Source of the DNA: Ruminococcaceae bacterium UBA1244
GTDB taxonomy: Bacteria > Bacillota > Clostridia > Oscillospirales > Acutalibacteraceae
DNA: 44,769 nt
NCBI GenBank assembly: GCA_002308635.1
Contig: DBWG01000096.1
Span: 937-45,705, forward strand
Direction of reading: 5' to 3'
Shown here piece after piece: positions 31,603 to 38,870 of the stretch. The notes below the pieces were generated by a model, which worked only from the letters and a program-made list of their open reading frames with translations, was not told the origin of the DNA and searched no databases. Numbering within the stretch: the first letter of the stretch is position 1; each line of letters begins with the position of its first letter. A program made the position numbers and the translations under genes.

Positions 31603-32940
31603 TTATTTTAATCTTGCCTCGAGAGCTTCCTTCTGATCCTCATAACCGGGCTTGCCGAGCAGAGCGAACATATTCTTCTTGTAGCTTTCAACGCCGGGCT
31701 GGTTGAAGGGATTGAGACACATAGTATATCCGCTGATAGCGCAAGCCTTCTCAAAGAAGTAGATGAGATAGCCGAGTTCTGCCTCGTTAACTTCGGGGAT
31801 ATCGAGTATTACATTCGGAACCTTGCCGTCCGTATGAGCGAGAACAGTACCCTCAAAAGCCTTTTTGTTTACGAAATCAACTGTCTTGCCTGCAAGGAAG
31901 TTAAGTCCGTCAACGTTTTCGGGGTCTGTGCCGATAGTAAGCTCATACTTAGGCTTGCCGAACTGTACAACGGTCTCAAAGAGTATCCTTGAACCGTCCT
32001 GAATATACTGACCCATAGAATGGAGGTCTGTGGAGAATACAACAGAAGCGGGGAAGAGACCCTTGTTGTCCTTGCCCTCGCTCTCGCCGAAGAGCTGTTT
32101 CCACCACTCGTTCATCATTGTGAAGGAAGGCTCATAGCTGACGAGAAGCTCAACGAGCTTACCTTTGCGGTAGAGGATATTTCTGATAGCAGCGTATTTG
32201 TAGCAGTCGTTCTTTGAGAGGTCGGTATCCATAAGAGCCTCACGAGCCGCAGCAGCACCGCCCATAAGAGCGTCGATATCAGCGCCTGAAACAGCGATGG
32301 GAAGGAGACCTACTGCAGTAAGAACGGAATAGCGTCCGCCGACATCATCCGGAACTACGAATGTTTCATAGCCTTCTCTGTCAGCAAGCTGTTTGAGAGT
32401 ACCCTTAGCCTTGTCGGTGGTGCAGAAAATTCTTTCCTTAGCGCCTTCCTTGCCGTATTTCTTTTCGAGAAGCTCACGGAAAACTCTGAAAGCGATAGCA
32501 GGTTCGGTAGTAGTGCCGGACTTGGATATCATATTGATAGAAACGTCCTTGCCTTCGCAGATCGTGAGGAGTTCGGAGAGAGCGGTTGAGCTGATGGAAT
32601 TACCCGTAAAGTAGATGTCGGGAGTATCCTTGGGAAGTGCATTGTAGTTTGGAGACTTGAGGAACTCGATAGCGGCTCTTGCGCCGAGATACGAACCTCC
32701 GATACCGATAACAACGAATACATCGGTATTCTTTTTGATCCTTTCAGCAGCAGCCTTTATTCTTGCAAACTCTTCCTTGTCGTAATCAACGGGAAGGTCT
32801 ACCCAGCCAACAAAGTCGTTGCCGAGACCGGTCTTGTTGTGAAGAAGTTCATGAGCAGCCTTTATCTGAGGTGCTATTGAAGAATACTCCTCACATGATA
32901 CAAATTCTTTCAGGTGCTTATCACTGAGTGTAACAGCCAT
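31603..32940 (-). CDS. pgi: glucose-6-phosphate isomerase
   Basis: This encodes 445 residues, the usual length for the short Firmicutes enzyme. ATG 32940 follows AGGAGG; the frame upstream runs through the promoter. GIGGSYLGARAAIEF, MISKSGTTTEPAIAFR, the GGRYSVLTAVGLLPIA signature and NPFNQPGVESYKK are present. It interconverts glucose-6-phosphate and fructose-6-phosphate in glycolysis. It has its own promoter and is separated from galU by a repeat array. Confidence 0.97.
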   Translation of the reverse strand: MAVTLSDKHLKEFVSCEEYSSIAPQIKAAHELLHNKTGLGNDFVGWVDLPVDYDKEEFARIKAAAERIKKNTDVFVVIGIGGSYLGARAAIEFLKSPNYNALPKDTPDIYFTGNSISSTALSELLTICEGKDVSINMISKSGTTTEPAIAFRVFRELLEKKYGKEGAKERIFCTTDKAKGTLKQLADREGYETFVVPDDVGGRYSVLTAVGLLPIAVSGADIDALMGGAAAAREALMDTDLSKNDCYKYAAIRNILYRKGKLVELLVSYEPSFTMMNEWWKQLFGESEGKDNKGLFPASVVFSTDLHSMGQYIQDGSRILFETVVQFGKPKYELTIGTDPENVDGLNFLAGKTVDFVNKKAFEGTVLAHTDGKVPNVILDIPEVNEAELGYLIYFFEKACAISGYTMCLNPFNQPGVESYKKNMFALLGKPGYEDQKEALEARLK

Positions 32941-33009
32941 ATTAATGATCCTCCTAATATAATTTATGACAAGCCTCCGGATATCACCGAAGGCACAATA
33001 TCCACATAC

Positions 33010-33038
33010 ATAATACAATATTTTATCGGACAATTCAA
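33010..33038 (-). promoter_or_regulatory. sigma-A promoter for pgi
   Basis: On the minus strand TTGAAT (33033-33038), a 17-base spacer and TATTAT (33010-33015). The ~60-base leader contains GGATAT...ATATCC (about 32980-33004), a possible stem. Confidence 0.65.
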
Positions 33039-33062
33039 GTCATCATTGTGAACTTTCTTTTT

Positions 33063-33248
33063 TAGAACGCAGATAATTCTGTAATATGCGGATGTACGTT
33101 TTAAACTTTCTGTGTTGTAAAGTCGGGTGCGCAGGCTCTGCGCCGGACGTTTTAAACTTTCTGCGTTGTAGAGTCGGGTGCGCAGGCTCTGCGCCGGACG
33201 TTTTAAACTTTCTGTGTTGTAGAGTCGGGTGCGCAGGCTCTGCGCTGC
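33063..33248 (-). repeat. structured intergenic repeat, copy 2, with a 3 x 51-bp tandem array
   Basis: Three 51-bp units start at 33096, 33147 and 33198 (plus strand ACGTTTTAAACTTTCTG...). Each contains one GCGCAG-GCT-CTGCGC hairpin, at 33129-33143, 33180-33194 and 33231-33245. The array reaches within two bases of the galU stop and is followed at the far end (33063-33095) by AGAACGCAGATAATTCTG and a junction lacking the large stem of copy 1. An open frame crosses the array only because 51 is a multiple of three. Confidence 0.85.
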
Positions 33249-33249
33249 G

Positions 33250-34122
33250 TTATAGGGTTTTTGAAAGCTCTTTGAGATAGCAGCGGAAGCTTTCTCCGAG
33301 AACCGGATTTCTGAGAGCGATCTCAACGGTAGCCTGAAGGATGCCGAGCTTGTCGCCCATGTCATAGCGTTTTCCGGTGAAGTCAACGCCGGTCATTCCG
33401 ACAGTCGTTGCGAGGGTTTTCATAGCGTCAGTAAGCTGTATCTCACCGCCTGCACCGGGTTTGGTGTTGTCGAGGATATCAAAGATATCGGGAGTGAGGA
33501 CGCATCTTCCGAGTATAGAATAAAGAGAGAGTATCTCGGCCTTTGTTCTGGGCTTTTCTATCATATCGGTAACGCTGAAAACATTATCTTCAAGCTGACC
33601 GACTTTAAGCGAGCTGTATTTGCCGATAGCGTCCTCCGGAACAGCCTTTATGCCGACAACAGCCTTGCCGTATTTTTCATAAGCCCTGATGAGCTGACCG
33701 CAGGCAGGGTCATCGCCGATAATAACGTCATCGCCGTAGAGGACAGCAAACGGTTCGTTGCCGACAAAGTTTCTTGCGCAGTTCACTGCATGGCCAAGAC
33801 CCTTTGTTTCCTTCTGACGGATGAAAAATATGTTTGCAAGCTTAGAGATGGAAGCGACTTCTTCGGCAACTTCTTTTTTGTTGGCTTCGATAAGTCTCTG
33901 TTCAAGCTCAGGGCTGCGGTCGAAGTGATCTTCGATAATACCCTTGCCTCTGTTGGTGATAATAAGGATGTCGGTGATACCTGAATTGACAGCCTCTTCA
34001 ACGATATACTGTATAGCGGGCTTGTCAACGATCGTAAGCATTTCCTTTGGCATGGATTTTGTTGCAGGGAGAACCCTTGTTCCAAGACCGGCTGCTGGGA
34101 TGACTGCTTTTCTGACTTTCAT
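33250..34122 (-). CDS. galU: UTP-glucose-1-phosphate uridylyltransferase
   Basis: This encodes 290 residues. AVIPAAGLGTRVLPATKSMP, the KEMLTIVDKPAIQYIVEEA segment, a FAVLYGDDVI metal site and GEIQLTDAM are diagnostic of GalU. It makes UDP-glucose for cell-envelope polymers and glycolipids. GGAGGG precedes the ATG. It lies 18 bases after the RING-like gene, probably in one transcript. The stop codon is directly followed by the repeat array. Confidence 0.96.
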   Translation of the reverse strand: MKVRKAVIPAAGLGTRVLPATKSMPKEMLTIVDKPAIQYIVEEAVNSGITDILIITNRGKGIIEDHFDRSPELEQRLIEANKKEVAEEVASISKLANIFFIRQKETKGLGHAVNCARNFVGNEPFAVLYGDDVIIGDDPACGQLIRAYEKYGKAVVGIKAVPEDAIGKYSSLKVGQLEDNVFSVTDMIEKPRTKAEILSLYSILGRCVLTPDIFDILDNTKPGAGGEIQLTDAMKTLATTVGMTGVDFTGKRYDMGDKLGILQATVEIALRNPVLGESFRCYLKELSKTL

Positions 34123-34140
34123 TAGTATTTCCCTCCGTTT

Positions 34141-35145
34141 TTATAATAGATTCTGAATAACTGTCGGTGCAAACTGCAGTATGAGATAACATACAACGCA
34201 TGTCCAGGCAATAGCGGTATTAACACCTCCTGACCTTTTTATTGTTTCGTTTATCTTTTCACTGGAAAGATCCTTGTTGTTTTTGATAGCCTTTACCTTT
34301 GCAACTGAATTTTTGTAGTAGCTTCTGTTGCCGAAGATACCGCACAGCACTCTCATGCCGATCAGCAGAGTCCCGAGAATATACGGCATCATGAACAGGA
34401 TTGCCTGACCGGGAGATTTATTGTTCCATATCCACGAAACATACTCAAACGGATACACGGAATCCTCGTTGAAATGCTTTGAAGCCTCATTTCCGAGCGG
34501 TGTTGAATAATACAGTGTAATGACGGTACTGCTGATCTCAAGTATCAGATAGAGTATTGCGATTATAGTGCCTTTAAGGTACTGTTTTCTGTAGAGATAC
34601 CATGCGCAGGTAAAGAAGCAGGCGCAGAAATTGAACTTGCCCATACCGCCTTTTTTGTTTTCCATAAAGACAGGCATATAGTATGAGGTATTGCTGCCGA
34701 CATATTTTGCAAGCTCCGCACCCGTCACTCCGTCAAAGTCTTCCTCCGGCGACACGCCGCCCATAGGGTCAAGGAATATCGTAAAGGGCGCACCTTCCGG
34801 AGAAGACTGACCGCCCGCCGTATTTCCCGTAATATCGGGCTGATAGGTGTCGCCTAAATTATGCGACATAAACGATCCGCATTTTTTACACACTATGGCA
34901 TTTGCGGGATTTTTCTCGCCGCAGCGGACGCAGTAGCGGAAGTTATCGTCAGGCTCATTTTTTTCCTGAGGCGGAACATACTCCCAGCTCTCATTATTTT
35001 TGTGAAGATCATTAAAAACACATTTTCCCTTTTCCTGATAACATTCTCTGTGATACGGTGCGCCGCACTTAGGGCACACAACGATATCATCTTCTTCACG
35101 GAAAGTACGTGAACAGACAGGACAGGGGATACCGAGAAAATCCAT
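34141..35145 (-). CDS. prokaryotic RING/zinc-ribbon membrane protein
   Basis: This encodes 334 residues. The N-terminus has a RING-like treble of Cys8, Cys11, Cys24, Cys27, His32, Cys35 and Cys42 (CPVC, CPKCGAPYHREC), as in prokaryotic RING finger family 1. A zinc ribbon Cys72/75/86/89 (YCVRCGEKNPANAIVCKKCG) follows, then a Pro/Gly-rich linker. The C-terminal half has DUF2628-like membrane segments (FCACFFTCAWYLYRKQYLKG, then hydrophobic helices near 200, 255 and 315). Function is unknown; RING-like folds in bacteria do not by themselves imply ubiquitin transfer. GGAGG precedes the ATG, and galU follows. Confidence 0.8.
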   Translation of the reverse strand: MDFLGIPCPVCSRTFREEDDIVVCPKCGAPYHRECYQEKGKCVFNDLHKNNESWEYVPPQEKNEPDDNFRYCVRCGEKNPANAIVCKKCGSFMSHNLGDTYQPDITGNTAGGQSSPEGAPFTIFLDPMGGVSPEEDFDGVTGAELAKYVGSNTSYYMPVFMENKKGGMGKFNFCACFFTCAWYLYRKQYLKGTIIAILYLILEISSTVITLYYSTPLGNEASKHFNEDSVYPFEYVSWIWNNKSPGQAILFMMPYILGTLLIGMRVLCGIFGNRSYYKNSVAKVKAIKNNKDLSSEKINETIKRSGGVNTAIAWTCVVCYLILQFAPTVIQNLL

Positions 35146-35173
35146 ATCTCAGCCTCCTAAAGCAGGTATTCTC

Positions 35174-35218
35174 AAAAAAACTCAGTCAGGAAACGGCTTG
35201 TTCAGGAGAAGTTTCCTG
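35174..35218 (-). other. possible attenuator-like stem in the leader of the RING-like gene
   Basis: On the minus strand CAGGAAAC and GTTTCCTG (plus-strand 35187-35194 and 35211-35218) form an 8-bp stem with a 16-base loop, then 6 bases, then seven T. It lies between the promoter and the ribosome site. Confidence 0.35.
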
Positions 35219-35241
35219 CGAGCAAAAAATCAACTGCTCCT

Positions 35242-35270
35242 ATTATACAATATTTTTTTGTATATTACAA
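35242..35270 (-). promoter_or_regulatory. sigma-A promoter for the RING-like gene and galU
   Basis: On the minus strand TTGTAA (35265-35270), a 17-base spacer and TATAAT (35242-35247). It gives a leader of about 90 bases. Confidence 0.65.
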
Positions 35271-35323
35271 GGATTTTTGTCATTGATTTTTATATATATT
35301 TACGAAATCTTGAAAAACGCCTG

Positions 35324-35369
35324 AAAAGGATAAGCCGCACAGCAAGAAAACTCACTGTGCGGCTTATCC
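35324..35369 (-). terminator. intrinsic terminator of the LbH/cytidylate-kinase-like unit
   Basis: A perfect 15-bp stem (35328-35342 with 35355-35369, 12-base loop) is followed on the minus strand by TTTT. It sits about 95 bases after the stop of the beta-helix gene. The region between, 35370-35464, holds no gene; only a short TTTCCG/CGGAAA stem is seen. Confidence 0.85.
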
Positions 35370-35464
35370 CCTTTAGTAAATTAAGAAACGATATAACTCG
35401 TATGCGGAATTAATGGCGGGCCGGCGTTTCCGGTCCTTCGCGGAAAGTCATAGACTCCACGATA

Positions 35465-36136
35465 TCAAAAGGTCTTTTCTGCGACCTCGCCCTGTTTTTT
35501 GTAGATACTTTTTTCAGGGACGACACCTCTCACCATAGAGAGGGGATAGACAGTTGAAGCCCTGCATATCACAGAACCGGGATTCAAAACGGAATTACAT
35601 CCGACCTCAACGTTATCGCCGACCACAGCGCCGAATTTTTTCAGTCCGGTAGAGATAGTCTCGCCGTTGACCCTTATGGTGACAAGACTTCTGTCGCTTT
35701 TGAGGTTGGAGGTGATAGCGCCTGCTCCGAGATGAGACTTATAGCCAAGGATAGAATCCCCGATGTAGTTGTAATGAGGAACCTGAGCGCCGTCAAAAAT
35801 AATACAGTTTTTAAGTTCCGTAGAATTTCCGACAACGGCACCGCTGCCGACTATCGCACTGCCCCTGATAAAAGCGCAGTGTCTGATCTCAGCTCCGGCG
35901 CATATAATAAGCGGACCGTGAAGATAAGCGGTAGGAGCGACATTTGCGGTCTTTGAGACCCAGATGTCATCGCCGAGCTTTTCATATTCATCCTGAGGAA
36001 GTGAAGCGCCGAGCTTCAGTATAAAGTCCTTGATCTTAGGAAGAGCCTCCCAAGGGTAGGTAAGCCCGTCAAAGATATCCGAAGCGATGGTTTTTGAAAG
36101 GTCGAGCAGGTCTGCCGTTTTAAGAGAAATACTCAT
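35465..36136 (-). CDS. left-handed beta-helix (hexapeptide) transferase-like protein
   Basis: This encodes 223 residues from ATG 36136, which has GGAGG 8 bases upstream; an earlier in-frame ATG at 36253 overlaps the preceding gene and lacks a ribosome site. Hexapeptide repeats run from about residue 75 (VAPTAYLHGPLIICAGAEIR, GSAIVGSGAVVGNSTELKN, VVGDNVEVGCNSVLNPGSVI). They resemble the C-terminal half of GlmU or nucleotidyltransferase-linked LbH domains. No nucleotidyltransferase domain is attached. The likely role is acyl or sugar-nucleotide transfer; the substrate is unknown. It follows the cytidylate-kinase-like gene by 28 bases. Confidence 0.82.
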   Translation of the reverse strand: MSISLKTADLLDLSKTIASDIFDGLTYPWEALPKIKDFILKLGASLPQDEYEKLGDDIWVSKTANVAPTAYLHGPLIICAGAEIRHCAFIRGSAIVGSGAVVGNSTELKNCIIFDGAQVPHYNYIGDSILGYKSHLGAGAITSNLKSDRSLVTIRVNGETISTGLKKFGAVVGDNVEVGCNSVLNPGSVICRASTVYPLSMVRGVVPEKSIYKKQGEVAEKTF

Positions 36137-36164
36137 CAAATGATCCTCCAGATGATCTGTTATG

Positions 36165-36779
36165 TTATATAAGCCCTCTGAGTTTTGCATACTCAATGAT
36201 AAGGGCGGCGCTTTTTTCGATACCGAGACGGCCGCTGTTGATACAGAGGTCATAGTTCTCAGGTGTGCCCCACTTGCCGGAGGCGAAGCGGTTGTAATAG
36301 TTTGCTCTGGTCTTGTCGGCTTTTTTTATCATGGACAGAGCCTTTTCCTCAGAGACATTTTCTATTGAAGATATCCTGCCGCATCTTCTTTTGATATCGG
36401 CATAGATGAACACCTTCACACAGTCCTTTCTGTCAGCGAGCACATAATCGGCGCAGCGTCCGACGATAACACAGTCGTTTTCAGCCACCTGTCTGATAAC
36501 ATTGTGCTGCATGAGAAAGACCTTGTCGTTAGCGGGAAGTTCGGGTGATGTTCCATAGTCGGCGCTGATCGTTGCGGAAGCGCCGAGCGACAGGGAATAA
36601 AGCAGGCTGCTGCTTGCTTTCTCGTCAAATCTTTCGATGTACTCAGAGCTTACGCCGCTTTGTTCTGCGGCAAGCTGAATGATCTCCTTGTCGAAGAAGG
36701 AGACGCCGAGTTTTTTTGCTGCGGTCTGACCGATAAGGCGGCCGCCGCTGCCGTACTGTCTTGCGATCGTAATAATCAT
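36165..36779 (-). CDS. cytidylate kinase-like family protein
   Basis: This encodes 204 residues. MIITIARQYGSGGRLIGQTA, the KKLGVSFFDKEII segment and later GRCADYVLADR are the pattern of the cytidylate kinase-like (CMP kinase 2) family, a P-loop kinase with a shortened Walker A (GSGG). The substrate is not established and it is distinct from the housekeeping cmk. It heads a two-gene minus-strand unit with the beta-helix protein. Confidence 0.85.
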   Translation of the reverse strand: MIITIARQYGSGGRLIGQTAAKKLGVSFFDKEIIQLAAEQSGVSSEYIERFDEKASSSLLYSLSLGASATISADYGTSPELPANDKVFLMQHNVIRQVAENDCVIVGRCADYVLADRKDCVKVFIYADIKRRCGRISSIENVSEEKALSMIKKADKTRANYYNRFASGKWGTPENYDLCINSGRLGIEKSAALIIEYAKLRGLI

Positions 36780-36797
36780 TTCGCATCACCTGAGGTT

Positions 36798-36826
36798 ATT
36801 GTATCACACTGTTTTTGATTTGAAAA
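36798..36826 (-). promoter_or_regulatory. promoter with extended -10 for the cytidylate-kinase-like gene
   Basis: On the minus strand TTTTCA (36821-36826), a 17-base spacer and TACAAT (36798-36803) preceded by TGA. The -35 box is weak. Confidence 0.45.
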
Positions 36827-36905
36827 GAGTTTTTTACAAAAAAATCGGAATTTTTTGCCAAAAATGTTCTTTTGCCTGCTGTTCAGGGTAAAAAACGTCC
36901 CATCA

Positions 36906-36954
36906 ATAGCAATCCAAAATAATAATATCAAAACAGCGGAGAGTGGAGTGCGGC
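36906..36954 (+). repeat. fragment of the small element seen at 4561-4636
   Basis: ATAGCAATCCAAAATAATAA at 36906-36925 matches the terminus of the 4561 element, and GCGGAGAGTGGAGTGCGG follows, matching its interior. The other terminus is not seen. It abuts copy 3 of the structured repeat. Confidence 0.5.
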
Positions 36955-36962
36955 TTTTATTA

Positions 36963-37049
36963 TAAGTTTAGACGTGGAATGAATAGCCAAAGCGCCCCGC
37001 AAGGGGCGTGATGCGGACGGATGCTATTAAATTTTCTGCGTTTCAAACA
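36963..37049 (+). repeat. structured intergenic repeat, copy 3 (right half)
   Basis: Aligned with copy 1 from about 30871 onward: TAAGTTTAGACGTG, AATAGCCAAAGCG, a CGCCCC-GCAA-GGGGCG hairpin (36992-37009), ATGCGGA, and ATTAAATTTTCTGCGTT. The left half, including the 19-bp stem's first arm, is missing. It lies in the 367-base gap between divergent genes; the rest of that gap holds two promoters and the fragment just upstream. Confidence 0.7.
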
Positions 37050-37086
37050 CGTCCAGTGCGGTCACGCACCGCCGGATAAAAGAGTG

Positions 37087-37115
37087 TTGCGAAGGAGAAA
37101 GTGATGTGGTATAAT
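37087..37115 (+). promoter_or_regulatory. promoter with extended -10 for xth and the gld-like genes
   Basis: TTGCGA (37087-37092), a 17-base spacer and TATAAT (37110-37115) preceded by TGG. Transcription would start about 25 bases before the xth ATG. Confidence 0.6.
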
Positions 37116-37146
37116 GTAGAATGGAGTAAAATCTAAGAAGAAGGGA

Positions 37147-37920
37147 ATGGTAGCTACGAGATTCATCTCATGGAACGTAAACGGACTGAGGGCTTGTCTG
37201 CAAAAGGGCTTTGTGGATTTTTATAACAGTGAGCAGGCGGATTTTGTGTGCCTTCAGGAAACGAAAATGCAGGAGGATCAGGCTGACGTGCCGATAGAGT
37301 GCGATAAGTATTTCAACAGCGCCGAAAAGAAGGGCTATTCCGGCACAGCGATATTCACATCTCACAAGCCTGTTTCCGTCACCTATAACGGAATGGATAT
37401 CGACCTTCATGCCCATGAAGGAAGAATGATAACCTTTGAAACAGAAAAATTCTACCTTATAAACGTCTATACCCCGAATTCACAGGACGGTCTGAAAAGG
37501 CTTGACTACAGGATGCAGTGGGAGGACGATTTCAGGGACTACATAATGAGGCTTGACAAAATAAAGCCCGTTATCCTCTGCGGTGACCTTAATGTTGCTC
37601 ATAACGAGATAGACCTCAAAAATCCGAAGACCAACAGGGGCAATGCGGGATTCTCAGACGAGGAAAGAGAAAAGATCGGCAGACTGCTCGATTCCGGCTT
37701 TGTTGACAGCTTCCGCTATCTTCATCCCGATGAGACCGGCAGATATTCATGGTGGTCATACAGGTTCAACGCACGAAAGAACAACGCAGGATGGCGCATA
37801 GACTACTTTATAGTTTCGGAGCGCATCAAGGATAAGATCACAAGGGCTGATATCCTCTCTGACGTATACGGCAGCGACCACTGTCCGGTCGTCCTTGAAA
37901 TTGATATTCAGGAGGCGTAA
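37147..37920 (+). CDS. xth: exodeoxyribonuclease III
   Basis: This encodes 257 residues of the EEP nuclease fold. ISWNVNGLRACLQKG, LQETKMQ (catalytic Glu), INVYTPNSQDGLKRLDYR, CGDLNVAH, SWWSYRFNARKNNAGWRIDYF and SDHCPV are all present. It cleaves at abasic sites and acts as a 3'-5' exonuclease in base-excision repair. The only purine-rich site, AGAAGAAGGGA, ends right at the ATG, so spacing is unusually short; no other in-frame start exists after the stop at 37117. Confidence 0.95.
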   Translation: MVATRFISWNVNGLRACLQKGFVDFYNSEQADFVCLQETKMQEDQADVPIECDKYFNSAEKKGYSGTAIFTSHKPVSVTYNGMDIDLHAHEGRMITFETEKFYLINVYTPNSQDGLKRLDYRMQWEDDFRDYIMRLDKIKPVILCGDLNVAHNEIDLKNPKTNRGNAGFSDEEREKIGRLLDSGFVDSFRYLHPDETGRYSWWSYRFNARKNNAGWRIDYFIVSERIKDKITRADILSDVYGSDHCPVVLEIDIQEA

Positions 37921-37923
37921 ATA

Positions 37924-38856
37924 ATGATCGAAGTAAAAAACATCACAAAGCACTACGGCAGGCGCACGGCGGTGGACGATGTGAGCTTCAACGTAAATAA
38001 GGGCGATGTACTCGGATTTCTCGGGCCCAACGGAGCCGGCAAAACTACCACGATGAACATTATAACCGGCTACATATCAAGCGACAGCGGTGAGGTGCTT
38101 ATCGACGGCAAAAGCATACTTGACGACCCGAAGGAGGCAAAGAAGCTTATCGGCTACCTTCCCGAAATGCCGCCGCTTTATAACGACATGACGGTACAGA
38201 AATATCTCGAATTCATGTTCAGGCTCAAAAAGGTAAAGCTTCCGATGAAGGAGCATATCGCCTCTGTCTGCAAAATGGTACAGATAGATGATATCACCGA
38301 CAGGATCATAAAGCATCTTTCAAAGGGCTACCGTCAGCGTGTGGGACTTGCGCAGGCGCTTTTGGGAGATCCGCCGGTGCTGATACTCGACGAGCCTTCT
38401 GTGGGACTTGACCCCGCCCAGATGATCGGGATGAGAAACCTCATCAAAGAACTCGGCAAAAAGCATACCGTCATACTTTCATCACACGTTCTGTCTGAGA
38501 TACAGAGCGTATGCGGGAGGATAGTCGTTATCAACAACGGAAGGATCGCCGCAGAAGGAAAGACCGACGAGCTTACCGGCACGGCAAGGGGTACGACCAT
38601 GATGCGCATTGTTATCGAGGGCAGGGAACAGGCAGGCTATTCCATGCTCAAAAATATCGACAGCGTAACGAGGGTATACAAAAAAGGCGAGACCGAAAAG
38701 GGCTGCTATGAGTTCCTTGTTGAAAGCACAAGGGATGTGCGCAGGCTGATCTACAGGACTATCGCAAAGAGCGACCTCAATATCATGGCAATGCAGCCCG
38801 CAGGACATTCACTTGAAGAGATATTCCTCGATGTTGTTTCGGGGAACAATAACTGA
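37924..38856 (+). CDS. ABC transporter ATP-binding protein (GldA-like)
   Basis: This encodes 310 residues. Walker A GPNGAGKTT is near 37, Q-loop LPEMPPLYNDMTV follows, the signature is LSKGYRQRVGLAQAL, and Walker B is LILDEPSVGLDP. A C-terminal extension of about 90 residues resembles that of GldA and related ABC-2 exporters. AGGAGG lies in the last codons of xth and the ATG is 3 bases after the xth stop, so translation is coupled. It works with the permease and GldG-like protein that follow. Confidence 0.93.
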   Translation: MIEVKNITKHYGRRTAVDDVSFNVNKGDVLGFLGPNGAGKTTTMNIITGYISSDSGEVLIDGKSILDDPKEAKKLIGYLPEMPPLYNDMTVQKYLEFMFRLKKVKLPMKEHIASVCKMVQIDDITDRIIKHLSKGYRQRVGLAQALLGDPPVLILDEPSVGLDPAQMIGMRNLIKELGKKHTVILSSHVLSEIQSVCGRIVVINNGRIAAEGKTDELTGTARGTTMMRIVIEGREQAGYSMLKNIDSVTRVYKKGETEKGCYEFLVESTRDVRRLIYRTIAKSDLNIMAMQPAGHSLEEIFLDVVSGNNN

Positions 38857-38870
38857 CAGGAGGTCTGTAT

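Noticed and set aside
33063..33248. Possible CRISPR array
   Set aside because: The 51-bp units are contiguous with no unique spacers, and no cas genes are near.
33086..33280. Open frame with 17-residue repeats over the tandem array
   Set aside because: The repeat length is a multiple of three, so any frame without a stop in one unit stays open. No ribosome site is present, and the DNA is better explained as the structured repeat.
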